Notes: generated by a model not told the origin, from the sequence alone. Positions 10,001-19,635 are shown, counted from the stretch's first letter. The stretch: 57,255 bases of DNA from Vallitalea maricola (GCF_036985595.1 NZ_BTPU01000022.1:1-57255); one strand, 5' to 3'. Numbers and translations: made by a program.

Positions 10001-12999
10001 ACTTCCTGACTAATATATCTTGATACCAATATTCCATAAACAGATAACAAGGTCATAAAAAGTGTGGAATCATTTTTAGCAGCAATTTGTTTAAGTTTTT
10101 CTGTTTGTTCCCTATCTACATGGAACCATAGGCTATCACCAGAATTTTCTTCTTTGTGATGATCCCCTGTGCATGGCGGTATTATTGTGTAAGGTATCTT
10201 ATCTTTAAATTCATTCAACCAATAAGCTTCCTGTTTTTTCATCTTGTCAGTCTTTATGAGATTGTTATGCCATGCAGCAAAATCTTTATACTGTGCCTTC
10301 AGTTCAGGTAAAACAGAACCGTTATATATTTTTATCAAATCTTCAAGAACCACTCCAAATGAATAACTGTCAAATATAATATGGTGTACATCATATATCA
10401 AGTACACTCTATTACTACTTATCCTAACAAGTTTTATTCTAACCAAAGGTGCTTTTTCAAGGTCAAATGGTCTCCTGAAATCTTTGATGATATTTTCTAT
10501 ATCTGTGCCATCAGACTGGCTATACTCTATATTCATATCTATATTGTCATATATCTTCATTTTAGGTATTCCATCTATGAGATAAAATCCTGTTCTCATT
10601 ACTTCATGTCTATCAACTAAAGACTGAAATGCATTTTTTAACCTGTCAGTATCCACATCACCTTCTATAATTACTGCATTGGTAAGGTTATATCTTGTAC
10701 TGCTTCCTTCAAACAGACATGGATAATATATTCTTTTTTGAGCTGAGGATAATTCATAGTACTCCTGCTCTTCTATTGGTGTTATGATATCATCATCACT
10801 AGAAACTGAGATAATCTCACCTAACTGGCCGATTGTTGGATTTTTCAATAAATCCGATACTTCAATATGAACATTCAGCTTATCATTTATACGGTTTATG
10901 ACCTTTAACGCCTGTATTGAATCACCGCCCAGTTGAAAGAAACTGTCTTCCATGGAAATGGTGTCATACCCTAAACTATAGGCTACTATCTGAGCCATTT
11001 CTATTACAACAGGTGATACAGAAGATACATTGTCCCCTGTCACTTTTATATCTGATACCTTTCGTTCATACTCATTTGGCACATTCACAGGCGCATCTAC
11101 CATAGATTTATTATGTAGATTACCCTTACTCACGTCCACATCAATCCAGCATCTTGTTTGTTCAAATGGATATACAGGCAGACTGATTTTATGGTATCTT
11201 TTCTTTTCATACAGTACATTCCATTCAACATGAATACCCTTAACATACAGTTTACATAACTCAAGAATTTCTTGATACTTTTTATCTAAATCCTTTGTTT
11301 TTCTTATTTCTGTAATTCTCTCTCTCTGGTTTTCATCTATATTATCATCATAATAATTATCTGCTCTACCATATAAGATTCCTTTTTCGTATTCAAAGTT
11401 TAATCCATTTTTTATAACCCAATCCATCTGATGCATTAGCTCATCAACGGATTTGAAAATAAAGGTTATACGCTGGGTATAATCCCCTCTACCTGTGTTA
11501 GCGGTATAACATAATTCGTCAATACTCCAATTACTATTATTGTTTTTTATATAATCATAATAAGTGGATATAAGTCTTTTAAGTACATTCGTTGAATGCC
11601 CACTTAACTTAAGTACTCGAATATCCTCTTTTACTTCTCTTTTCTTCCTTTTGTATGCACCTGCTTCTTCTAACACAACATGAACATTAGTTCCACTTAA
11701 CCCAAAAGAAGTAACTCCACATCTTCTGGGAAATATGTCTGTATTCCAATCCATGAGTCTATTACTAATATAAACCGCAGAATCTTCAAAATTAATCTTT
11801 CTATTTGGCAGATTAAAATGTATATTAGGTGGAATCTGCTTATTCTTCAAAGCACATACAGCTTTTACGACTCCAAGTAGTCCTGCCGCAGTATCAAGAT
11901 GTCCTAGATTAGTTTTCACTGAGCCAACTGCACAAAACTGTTTCTTGTTAGTGTAGGTATCAAAAGCTTTTTTGATTCCTTCCATCTCAATAGGGTCACC
12001 TAATTTGGTACCTGTACCATGTGTTTCAATATAGGTGATGGATTCAGGCTCAACACCTGCATTCTCCCATGCCTTGCAGATTAATCTTGTTTGAGCTGCT
12101 GCATTAGGGGATGTCAGGCTTGCAGATCTTCCATCACTATTAATACTGCTTCCTTTTATCACAGCATATATGTTATCTCTATCCTCAATTGCATTACCTA
12201 AAGATTTTAATAGAACAGCTATTGAGCCTTCTCCTCCTGAGCTTCCATCAGCACTATCGTCAAAAACTTTAGCTTTTCCGTCAGGAGAGGCTATCCCTAT
12301 ATCCGCACTTTTGATGTCATCATCAACGGTGATACTTAATCTTATACTTCCCGTTAATGCCATATCACATTCTTTGTTCCTTATTGATTGACATGCTGTA
12401 TGTAAAGCTGTCAAAGAAGAGGAACATGCAGTGTTTATATTCATATTGGGTCCCTTCAGGTCTAATAGGTATGATATGGTTCCTGCCATGGCAGAAGGAA
12501 GACTACCTGTCAATGCCTCAGACATAGATGCTTGTCCTGTCTCCATTATCATTTTCTTATATTCAAGTCTTGGATTGAATCCAACGAATACTCCAGTCTT
12601 TGTTCCTATTATTCTATTTTTGCCATAACCTGCATCTTCAAATGCGTTCCATGCTGTTTCCAAGAATATTCTGTGATGTGGATCCATAAGTTTTGCTTGT
12701 CTTGGGGATAGATTAAAAAAACTATAATCAAATTTATCAATGCTTTCTAGATAAGCTGCCTTAGGAAATACTGTATTATCTGAATCCTTATTACAAAAAT
12801 CCATGTAGTCTATTATATCTTCTAATCTTGACTCAGGTATCTCACTAACACAGTCTTTCCCATTACTGATATTATTCCATAATTCATCTAGGGTTTCTGC
12901 CATAGGTAACTTAACACAGATTCCGATAATAGCTATATCCTGGTCATTAACTTCTAAAAATCTATGTTTATTTTTCTCATTCATATTAACTGTGTCCAT
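7072..12999 (-). CDS. Hybrid PKS-NRPS: KS-ACP-C-A(Gly)-PCP plus orphan C-lobe tail
   Basis: 1975 residues. KS about 20-445 with Cys192, His327 and His367; linker ending LPVYPFEQTRCW near 607-618 without AT; ACP with Ser694 (GGDS); condensation domain about 745-1170 with HHIIFDS at 872-878, where the usual Gly after Asp is Ser; adenylation domain about 1190-1685 with TSGSTGKAKG at 1346-1355, YGPTE at 1486-1490, YKTGD at 1569-1573 and NGKIDRK at 1674-1680; PCP with Ser1731 (GGDS). Reading the pocket positions by eye against GrsA gives D-I-L-Q-L-G-M-I-W-K, one residue from the known glycine code, so glycine is the likely substrate. The KS-ACP part has no reductive domain, so a beta-keto unit is expected. 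After the PCP there are about 195 residues that look like the second half of a C domain. Confidence 0.93.
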   Translation of the reverse strand: MDTVNMNEKNKHRFLEVNDQDIAIIGICVKLPMAETLDELWNNISNGKDCVSEIPESRLEDIIDYMDFCNKDSDNTVFPKAAYLESIDKFDYSFFNLSPRQAKLMDPHHRIFLETAWNAFEDAGYGKNRIIGTKTGVFVGFNPRLEYKKMIMETGQASMSEALTGSLPSAMAGTISYLLDLKGPNMNINTACSSSLTALHTACQSIRNKECDMALTGSIRLSITVDDDIKSADIGIASPDGKAKVFDDSADGSSGGEGSIAVLLKSLGNAIEDRDNIYAVIKGSSINSDGRSASLTSPNAAAQTRLICKAWENAGVEPESITYIETHGTGTKLGDPIEMEGIKKAFDTYTNKKQFCAVGSVKTNLGHLDTAAGLLGVVKAVCALKNKQIPPNIHFNLPNRKINFEDSAVYISNRLMDWNTDIFPRRCGVTSFGLSGTNVHVVLEEAGAYKRKKREVKEDIRVLKLSGHSTNVLKRLISTYYDYIKNNNSNWSIDELCYTANTGRGDYTQRITFIFKSVDELMHQMDWVIKNGLNFEYEKGILYGRADNYYDDNIDENQRERITEIRKTKDLDKKYQEILELCKLYVKGIHVEWNVLYEKKRYHKISLPVYPFEQTRCWIDVDVSKGNLHNKSMVDAPVNVPNEYERKVSDIKVTGDNVSSVSPVVIEMAQIVAYSLGYDTISMEDSFFQLGGDSIQALKVINRINDKLNVHIEVSDLLKNPTIGQLGEIISVSSDDDIITPIEEQEYYELSSAQKRIYYPCLFEGSSTRYNLTNAVIIEGDVDTDRLKNAFQSLVDRHEVMRTGFYLIDGIPKMKIYDNIDMNIEYSQSDGTDIENIIKDFRRPFDLEKAPLVRIKLVRISSNRVYLIYDVHHIIFDSYSFGVVLEDLIKIYNGSVLPELKAQYKDFAAWHNNLIKTDKMKKQEAYWLNEFKDKIPYTIIPPCTGDHHKEENSGDSLWFHVDREQTEKLKQIAAKNDSTLFMTLLSVYGILVSRYISQEVIIIGSPIAGRNHKQTENLIGDFINLLAIRMNVNPNKNFNELLNDVKEKCTKAYENQDYPFQEIIQKLNVKRQNDDNSLFNVLFAFHSNLKNKELRYGDWKILEGEYDVNAATLDLTMDVEETNEDLMFNLSFSNEVYDRIFIQQMIDNYKNILEQVINNQNIKLDDIALLSHLEEEKMLIDMSRGEKIDISSETINDMFGKTFREYSSKTAVVGIDGALTYKELDEKSLKLAAILQENGIGKDKVVGLLLRRTSNMIVGMVGILRSGGAYLPIDPEFPQEHINYMLKDSKTDIILSEKEIISRVGIDNNEYKVISIDEIDAKEYITDNSTKEFQYSSDALAYIIYTSGSTGKAKGVMIEHRNLYNFVLGMKRNLELKSEHTMLALTTVSFDIWGLESICSIAQGLEVIVADENQQKDMFLLRKLIMNNNVDIIQATPSRVRMMLEDDECMEMFEKVKLLLVGGEKLDKSLLDKVKKVYKGRIFNMYGPTETTIWSSTRELTESKEITVGRPILNTTFYVMDNELRLRPLGCHGDLYIGGSGLARGYVNNENLTKEKFILNPYNKEEKIYKTGDTARWLANGQLDILGRNDNQVKLNGHRIELGEIETILMQSRGIQSAVVLKWEEENSSYLCAYVTGQEKIDINDVKEFLKSKLPYYMLPKFYVQLDDMPLTLNGKIDRKQMPKPKHKSIDDNFIGAQNDIEKKIVSIWEEILNTENIGLNDNFFDVGGDSVLLVQMQSRIKKEFNCEISIADFFDNSTVSKIEQLLITAKSDNNTHESSYGTIHMPEKYFSKNVNSSSYANMSYTIKSQEHEIIKKASKVKDHNISEWLLSIFAYHLYGIAENEDYTMYTTVGDIKNISMMDIVKEEEINDIKELEKFLDDIKQKAYMSKKETISNIGKDNLIKLDNEIGMIFVDKPLTGSLTSIYDVIIEIKESADSIKVNMEYSEKLSRNDMKIFLSQYIKLIKAVSELFLK

Positions 13000-13027
13000 A
13001 AATCATACGACCCCTTCTTTTTATAAT

Positions 13028-14287
13028 TTAACCAGCTATATCATCTACATAATTACTATATATTCCGTAAAACAGTTCATTCATTATATAATTTCTTTCA
13101 TCATCTGATACTTTCTTAGTGACTAATACTGAACTTAGCATATGGTAAGCCTTCTTTGCCTCTTCCATAGTCGCCTTTTCATTATTATCTTTCATCAAGT
13201 AATAATCTTCTTTTATCATTCTATAGGGCTTTACAACACCTTCATCATATTCCTTTTCATCCCAATTACGGTTTTTAGTAGATATTGCTGATGCAATACA
13301 CTTTTCAATAAAGATATTCCAGTCTATTTCATCTTTTTTGGCACCGTAACATGAAACAGCTTTTTTACGAATTTCTCGCACATCTTCGTCTATATCATAA
13401 GAATAAGCATCAACATATGGACAATTATGCTTTGTCAACTTTTTCAAAACAGATTTTGGACCAATTTCTATTAATGTATCAACACCCATATACTCCATAA
13501 AAATCATTGACTCATTCCATCTTACAGGTTTTACTATCTGCTCAGGAAGTAATTTATATATTTCCATGGTATCATTATAAGGTTCTGCCTTAACATTAGA
13601 GATAACTGGCATTTTGGTATCATGAAATTTAAAATTCCCCAGATAGACAGCCATTTTATCTGCTGCTTCCTTCATTAATATACTGTGAAATGGTGCTCTT
13701 ACTTCTAATTCAATTATTTTTGCTCCCATTTCTTCCAGTTCCCTGCATACTGATGACACAGCTTCCTCATTACCAGAAATAACACTCTGTTTAGGGGAAT
13801 TATAGTTGGAAATCATAACAACCGAATCTCTATTACAATATTTATTACATACATTCTGAACTATATGGGAATCTAATCCAATGATGCAGCTCATACACCC
13901 GCCTTTTTCATTGACTGCATCCTGCATAAGTTTTCCACGAGTCTCCACTATCTTCAGTGCATCCTGAAATTTTAGTTTTTCAGAAGCTACAAGTGCAGAA
14001 TATTCACCGAGACTATGTCCAGCCATACAATATGGCTCAAGACCTATCTCATGCTCATATGCTTTGTACATAGCGATACTAGTTGTCAATATTGCTATCT
14101 GTGTATTTTTTGTACTGATCAAATCATCTCTGCTGCCTTCAAAACAAAGCTTACTTATATTGAAACCCAGTATATCAGCAGCTTCTTCATATACTTGTCT
14201 AGCTTCTTTATAATTGTCGTATACTATCTTTCCCATACCTGAATACTGAGAACCTTGACCTGAAAAAACCAATGCTGTCTTTTTCAT
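13028..14287 (-). CDS. Free-standing malonyl-CoA acyltransferase (trans-AT)
   Basis: FabD-fold acyltransferase that would transfer malonyl from CoA to the ACPs of the two KS proteins, which lack their own AT domains. GQGSQ is at 10-14, the nucleophile Ser92 sits in GHSLG, Arg117 follows the usual ETRGKLM context, and His201 lies in APFHS, a malonyl-type pattern. The family core is about 300 residues; this protein has 419, with an extra charged C-terminal region of roughly 110 residues that I do not recognise. Perfect GGAGG lies upstream of the ATG. It sits between the two NRPS-containing genes with 28-39 bp gaps. An alternative as housekeeping FabD is unlikely, because no other fatty-acid genes are near and the extension is unusual. 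Confidence 0.92.
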   Translation of the reverse strand: MKKTALVFSGQGSQYSGMGKIVYDNYKEARQVYEEAADILGFNISKLCFEGSRDDLISTKNTQIAILTTSIAMYKAYEHEIGLEPYCMAGHSLGEYSALVASEKLKFQDALKIVETRGKLMQDAVNEKGGCMSCIIGLDSHIVQNVCNKYCNRDSVVMISNYNSPKQSVISGNEEAVSSVCRELEEMGAKIIELEVRAPFHSILMKEAADKMAVYLGNFKFHDTKMPVISNVKAEPYNDTMEIYKLLPEQIVKPVRWNESMIFMEYMGVDTLIEIGPKSVLKKLTKHNCPYVDAYSYDIDEDVREIRKKAVSCYGAKKDEIDWNIFIEKCIASAISTKNRNWDEKEYDEGVVKPYRMIKEDYYLMKDNNEKATMEEAKKAYHMLSSVLVTKKVSDDERNYIMNELFYGIYSNYVDDIAG

Positions 14288-14326
14288 AAACTACCTCCTT
14301 AGGCTTATAATCCATTTACTTATCTT

Positions 14327-17113
14327 CTAATTTACTTTTAAAACATCTGAAACTATTACCTCAAGATCATCTATAATATTATTGAATAAATTTCCCATTA
14401 AGGTTTTGTTAAGATACTGACTGTTAAAACGGAATATTATACTTATCTCTTCGTCAGACAAACTAACCCCAAGGAGCATATCGTATATTAGTAAAATATC
14501 CTGATTGAAATTGTAACAATCTATATCATAAAATAATGACATTACCCTTTGGTCCATCTTATGTATTTCATCTCTATTGATGTCATCTATATTGAACATA
14601 GAATCCTTAGTGTGATATGTGTTATCTAATTTTTTAAGATAATTGGTTATATCACCACCATAATCTTCTAACTCAATAATGGAAATATTCTCATCTGAAT
14701 CGCTGACAAATTGTGTCACAGCTTCCCTTCCATCACCTACACTTGCTATATTTCTTAGAAACGAAGCCATTATAATACTTAACTCTGATATATTAAGCTT
14801 CTCTGCTGCAGTCACAACATCCATACATAAATCTTCATCCAAATCATAAATCAATGTGGAATACTTTTTATTGTTTTTTTCCACAACAAAGTATTTTTCT
14901 TGTAAGTTACTTGAATAATTAATAATATCTTTATAACCTATTTTTTCTCTATCTTTTTCATTCTTCATATTTCGGTTAATCAAATTGCCTAATTCTCTTA
15001 TTGTAGGATATGAAAAAGCATCTGCAACATTGATTACACTGGGATATATTCTTTCAATATCAGCAACCATTTTTAATAGTAGAGCTGAATTCCCCCCCAT
15101 ATCGAAAAATTTATTTTTAATACTTACTTTTTTTATATTCAAAACATTTTTCCATATTTCAATAAGATTTTCTTCTACATCTGTTATATCATGTTCATTC
15201 TCTTCATCTTCCACTAAATGGGGGGTATTATTCACCACATCAAAAGGGTATATCTCCACTGTTTTACCATCCATACTTTTTCTTGCTTTGATTCCTGTAT
15301 TATAGGTCTGGTGGTAGTCTTTATCTTTTTTATCATTATCAAATTCTAAAATACATAATTCCCCTGGAAGACCATTAAATATCTCTTTGTTATTATAATC
15401 GTGAACACATAATCTATATCTATCAGGGATCTCACCTAATGTAAACCACATACTTTCAGTTGAATCCCTGTTAAATTCATATAACGCTAAAAATGTACAG
15501 CTTTCAAACATATCGAAAACATATCTGCATTTTTCTGATTCTTTGTATTTCTTTAACTTATTGATATCATGAATAAGCCCTAGAAAATATATTTCTTCAA
15601 GACATGGGGAATTATACGACATCACAGTATCTACACAAAAAGCTGGTACTGTCAGAGAAGTTATTTTATTCTCTTGAATAAACTTTTCCAGGTACATACT
15701 ATTGTTCAAAGTTTGATCAGATACTGAATATAGTACAATATTGTCTGATAACAATATACTCACTGCCCATAAAGAAGCTGTAGGCGAAAGTGTCACAGAC
15801 ATTGCCAAGCGTCTTTCTTCTTCACATTCTCCCATAATCCTTTTTACGTTTTTCAAGTGATTAATCATCTGCTGTTTATTTATATCTATTCCTTTTGGAA
15901 CACCGTCCACATCTATTTTATACAACCTGCATAGCACATCTTTTTCACTATTACTGTTTTGTTCCTTTTTATATGAATTATGTAAACCTAGCACTTTGAA
16001 GTCACTGGAATCTTCTTCTTTTGTGAGTACAAAACAAGCACCACTATCTTTTAGAATGTAATCCTTATTGATTTCACTGAGCTGAGGGCTTACTATCACA
16101 TACACTCCGCCAATTGAAGAAATACTTAAAATTGCTTCAACAGCACTAACAGCATCGTGTACCATGATGCATACAACATCACCTTTTTTTATCTGTTCCT
16201 CTTTTAACAGCCTAATTGTTTCATTTACTCTTTGTTCCAATACCTCATATTTAACTACTTTTTCATTATCTACTATTGCGTTCCATTTTCCATATTCTCT
16301 GACTTTATCATGAAAAATATCTATTAACTCTATGCTTCTTGTTTCATTCATTATATTTGAATCAGTAATATTCTCATTCCTCTTATGTATATTTTCTGGC
16401 ACATCATGTTCAATAACAGCTATGTCAATAACCTTTTTTAAATTATTCTCTATGAGCTGACTTAATAACTTTATGTAAACTTCCATGTATGATTTAATGG
16501 TAATTTCACTAAACATCAAGCTGTTATATATAACTTCACCTGACAACTCACCACTTTTTTCTCTTATCACCACTGTGATTTCATTATCACCTGACTGAGC
16601 TGTATGTTGGATTTTTGATATATCATGAATACTGTCTAATGCTAAAATATATCTTAGTGATTCCTTTTTCTTAGTATCATCTAATGAAAATATTTCTTTT
16701 AATGGAACGAATTGATTTTTATAAGCATCTTTTATTATCTGGGAGGTTGCCTTTATAAGATCTCTCCCTGACATTTCTTCGTTGAACTGCCCTACTGTAA
16801 AAACAGTTTCATTAAATGAAGATTCCTTATAAACTGGTATGCCAAGAGCAACACATTTTTTTTGGGAAGCCTTATGTAAAAGGGTTTTGAATCCAGATAA
16901 CAAATAGATAAACAGAACTATTTTGTTTTCCTTACACAGATTATTCATTTTGTCACTCAAATCTTTGCCTAAGCAAAATGAATATTTTCTAGTTACATAT
17001 TGTCCATTACATATAAAATCTCTTGGCAAGACTCCACAGTCATTTATCTTACAAAGCTGTTCCTCCCAATATTTCTTTCCCTCTAGATACTTGCTTGATA
17101 CATCTGTGCTCAT
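14327..17113 (-). CDS. NRPS-like protein: C-lobe, degenerate adenylation domain, PCP, C-lobe tail
   Basis: 928 residues from an ATG at 17113, which has AAGGAG 9 bp upstream; an in-frame TTG at 17143 lacks such a site. Residues about 8-245 resemble only the second half of a condensation domain, without HHxxxDG. Residues about 260-630 align with an adenylation domain but its core motifs are lost: the A3 loop is replaced by LYKIDVDGVPKG, YGPTE by FDMFES, the TGD motif by YNTG, and the A8 and A10 regions with the catalytic lysine are missing. The carrier domain keeps Ser676 but reads GGNS. The last about 200 residues resemble another C-domain second half, like the tail of the 7072-12999 protein. 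The carrier must therefore be charged by another protein. The reading frame is intact over 2.8 kb, so this is a conserved scaffold rather than a fresh pseudogene. Confidence 0.85.
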   Translation of the reverse strand: MSTDVSSKYLEGKKYWEEQLCKINDCGVLPRDFICNGQYVTRKYSFCLGKDLSDKMNNLCKENKIVLFIYLLSGFKTLLHKASQKKCVALGIPVYKESSFNETVFTVGQFNEEMSGRDLIKATSQIIKDAYKNQFVPLKEIFSLDDTKKKESLRYILALDSIHDISKIQHTAQSGDNEITVVIREKSGELSGEVIYNSLMFSEITIKSYMEVYIKLLSQLIENNLKKVIDIAVIEHDVPENIHKRNENITDSNIMNETRSIELIDIFHDKVREYGKWNAIVDNEKVVKYEVLEQRVNETIRLLKEEQIKKGDVVCIMVHDAVSAVEAILSISSIGGVYVIVSPQLSEINKDYILKDSGACFVLTKEEDSSDFKVLGLHNSYKKEQNSNSEKDVLCRLYKIDVDGVPKGIDINKQQMINHLKNVKRIMGECEEERRLAMSVTLSPTASLWAVSILLSDNIVLYSVSDQTLNNSMYLEKFIQENKITSLTVPAFCVDTVMSYNSPCLEEIYFLGLIHDINKLKKYKESEKCRYVFDMFESCTFLALYEFNRDSTESMWFTLGEIPDRYRLCVHDYNNKEIFNGLPGELCILEFDNDKKDKDYHQTYNTGIKARKSMDGKTVEIYPFDVVNNTPHLVEDEENEHDITDVEENLIEIWKNVLNIKKVSIKNKFFDMGGNSALLLKMVADIERIYPSVINVADAFSYPTIRELGNLINRNMKNEKDREKIGYKDIINYSSNLQEKYFVVEKNNKKYSTLIYDLDEDLCMDVVTAAEKLNISELSIIMASFLRNIASVGDGREAVTQFVSDSDENISIIELEDYGGDITNYLKKLDNTYHTKDSMFNIDDINRDEIHKMDQRVMSLFYDIDCYNFNQDILLIYDMLLGVSLSDEEISIIFRFNSQYLNKTLMGNLFNNIIDDLEVIVSDVLKVN

Positions 17114-17144
17114 ATTGCTACTCTCCTTACACTGCAATTTCAAT

Positions 17145-18575
17145 TTATAAAAAAGAATCTATATCAAAATCCATGTTTTCTTCTATATCATTTGTCAAAG
17201 TCTTCATCTTCTCTATTTCCTCAGAAGTATATTTATCTATATCCCCTATCAATATATCCTCTGTACCATATAAAATCATCTCCAATAGATTATTTAGATA
17301 ATCTACCATCCTATGAATATATTCTTCTGTATAATAATCCCTGGAATATTGTATTAAGAATGTATAATCATCTGAAGGTAAAATTCCCAATACCAGATCA
17401 TAATTGTTTTTTTCACTTGAACAATAAGATTCAATGTGTAAACCGCCTTCATCATTATCCAGCCATTTTCCCATCTCTACTGGATAATTCTCTACAACTA
17501 CCAGTGAATGAAATAAAACTTCATCTGATTTCACCCCAGAATATTCTTTAATATCAATCAAGTTGCTCATTTCATAGTCCAGCATCTTTTCTTTGCTATC
17601 AGCAATATTTATCAACACATCATCTACCTTCATACTGTCATTTATCTTAATTCTTAAAGGCAGAGTATTAATAAACAAACCTATTGTTTTATCAATGTTT
17701 CTTATCTTATTGTTTCTTCCAGAATATGTTACTCCAATTGCAAAATCATTTATATTAGTATACTTATATAATAAAATTCCCCATACCATATATATGAAAT
17801 CAGCTACTGTTGTTCTTATATTACATAAATAGTCTTCCAGTTTTTTTATCATATCTTCATTAAGTTTGAAACTGTATTCTTCTGTGATATTCCTTTTATT
17901 ATTACCTTGTATATCCCTTAATAGATTATCATTAGCTTTATATCCATGAAGATATTCCTTCCAGAACATCTTTTGTTCGTTGGATTTCTTGAATTCATTA
18001 CACATTTTAATGTAATCTTTGTATTTGGCTTTTTTATCAAACTCTGGATATTTTTCATTAAGCAACTTTTCATAGGTTTGAAAGATTTCGCTTAGTAAAA
18101 TCATATTACTCCATCCATCATATACAATATGATGCCATGTAATAACTAAATCATGACTGCCATCTTCATATTGAAATAATAGTATTTTCACCGGCTCTAT
18201 CCTTATATCAATACCATTACTTTTTTCATTTTTCTTTAGCTTCTCAGCTTTTAAGTGGGCTTCGTGTATTGGTTCATCTTTCAATATATATGTACAAAAA
18301 GGTATCTTGTGATTTTTTAATATTATCTGGATGGGTTTTTGCAGCCTTTCCCATCTAAATACAGACCTTAGCATTTCATTATTGGTACTAACCATCGCAC
18401 ATGCCTTTTTCATAACACTTATATCAAGCTTTCCCTTAAGATGTAATGAAATCTGGGCAATATATAATTCTTTATCTTCTTTTATAAGATATTCATATAA
18501 TATTCCTGTCTGAACAGCACTAAGTGCAAGTATATCTTCAACGTTATCCTTTCTTATTTTCATATCATTCATCAT
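17145..18575 (-). CDS. Stand-alone NRPS condensation domain
   Basis: 476 residues comprising one complete condensation domain with both lobes. The catalytic motif is HHIVYDGWS, with His148, His149 and Asp153. The C-lobe holds the usual GVTYSGRNN and GLFINTLPLR stretches. There is no A or carrier domain. It ends 31 bp before the following NRPS gene, whose own C region lacks the catalytic half, so this protein probably supplies peptide-bond formation for that carrier. AAGGGAG precedes two adjacent ATGs at 18575 and 18572; either may be used. Substrate specificity, donor or starter type, cannot be decided by eye. Confidence 0.9.
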   Translation of the reverse strand: MMNDMKIRKDNVEDILALSAVQTGILYEYLIKEDKELYIAQISLHLKGKLDISVMKKACAMVSTNNEMLRSVFRWERLQKPIQIILKNHKIPFCTYILKDEPIHEAHLKAEKLKKNEKSNGIDIRIEPVKILLFQYEDGSHDLVITWHHIVYDGWSNMILLSEIFQTYEKLLNEKYPEFDKKAKYKDYIKMCNEFKKSNEQKMFWKEYLHGYKANDNLLRDIQGNNKRNITEEYSFKLNEDMIKKLEDYLCNIRTTVADFIYMVWGILLYKYTNINDFAIGVTYSGRNNKIRNIDKTIGLFINTLPLRIKINDSMKVDDVLINIADSKEKMLDYEMSNLIDIKEYSGVKSDEVLFHSLVVVENYPVEMGKWLDNDEGGLHIESYCSSEKNNYDLVLGILPSDDYTFLIQYSRDYYTEEYIHRMVDYLNNLLEMILYGTEDILIGDIDKYTSEEIEKMKTLTNDIEENMDFDIDSFL

Positions 18576-18603
18576 TTTCTCCCTTAATGCTTTCTAAAGT
18601 GTT

Positions 18604-19635
18604 TTAACTATCCAATTCATCTTTAACTCTGTCTAATAACCTGAACATCTCTTTCTCTTTTGCCATAACTCTGATAATCTGGTCATCCATATCAAATTTT
18701 TGCATTAAGTGATAATTAATAAGAACTGAATTAGCAATTTTCATCCAGAATTCTGTTATTTTTACGCTTACATTTTCTATTTTGTTGACGATATTCTCAT
18801 CAAAATCTAGTGTACGTAGTTTAGTAACCATCTCTTGATAGAAAAATTCTTTGTAACGTATGGTTCTTAATAGAATGAATTCTGTACTTTTCAGGATTTC
18901 TTCGCCTTCACAATTCGCTTTTATTCTTTCACCTGCTTGGATTTTATCTTGTACAGTATTCATAAGATCAATTTCCATATATGGTTGTTCACTGCGATTA
19001 TATAGATATAGGTCCAATACATTCATCAGCATTTCTTTTTCTGAGTATGAACCAGCATTTTCCCCTATATTCAAACTCCATACAGATGAAATATCAAAAC
19101 TGTCTACGGCTGATTCAAATAATTTTTCAAGAAGCTCATAATCAATTGTTCCATGTATATACTGGCTTCCATCATTTCCTTCTTCATGAGTATTATCACA
19201 AACATAGTATATTTTTTCTTCATCATTATAACCATTAACCAAAATCAAATGCTTCCAATCGTATTCATCATAATACTCACTGCCTGGATATACTTTTAGA
19301 TTCCCTGGAACAAGGGCAAATCTGCCATTATCAATATTATTTTTAATTACATTATTCAAATTAGCTCTGTGGGTTTTCTGGGTATTCATTTGAATATTGA
19401 GCATATCTTCAAATATATAGGCTAATGCTTCGTTATATTCGATTGTGTAAAAGATAGATGAGTCATCAAAACATTCGATATTATAACATTGCATTAACTT
19501 AAGTAATAAAAAGAAGTTATTCTTGATATTCTCATCATTATTACCAAGGATTAATCCTAGTGGTTTTTCAAAGCAGTTTACATAATTAAATGATTCCTTA
19601 TTTTTCGTAGGATCAATAAATAGTTTGTTTTCCAT
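18604..19635 (-). CDS. BtrH-like C39-fold protein, candidate acyl-ACP transferase
   Basis: 343 residues, from the ATG at 19635 that lies 5 bp from GGAGG; an upstream in-frame ATG at 19647 overlaps that ribosome site. The N-terminal half resembles the BtrH_N / C39-peptidase-like fold. A Cys21 near the start (NYVNCFEK), His129 in WKHLILVNGY and Asp147 in YYVCDN have the order and context of a papain-type Cys-His-Asp set. The C-terminal half is helical and unassigned. BtrH in butirosin synthesis moves an acyl chain from an ACP onto an amine, so here it could release or transfer a carrier-bound chain, for example from the free ACP. The family call rests on motif context only and is moderate; the function is inference. 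Confidence 0.5.
   Translation of the reverse strand: MENKLFIDPTKNKESFNYVNCFEKPLGLILGNNDENIKNNFFLLLKLMQCYNIECFDDSSIFYTIEYNEALAYIFEDMLNIQMNTQKTHRANLNNVIKNNIDNGRFALVPGNLKVYPGSEYYDEYDWKHLILVNGYNDEEKIYYVCDNTHEEGNDGSQYIHGTIDYELLEKLFESAVDSFDISSVWSLNIGENAGSYSEKEMLMNVLDLYLYNRSEQPYMEIDLMNTVQDKIQAGERIKANCEGEEILKSTEFILLRTIRYKEFFYQEMVTKLRTLDFDENIVNKIENVSVKITEFWMKIANSVLINYHLMQKFDMDDQIIRVMAKEKEMFRLLDRVKDELDS

Noticed and set aside
17113..17147. A frameshift splitting one C-A-PCP protein into the two genes at 17145-18575 and 14327-17113.
   Set aside because: The upstream protein is a complete C domain with its own stop, and the downstream gene has its own AAGGAG site and begins with a second copy of the C-lobe rather than with a continuation.
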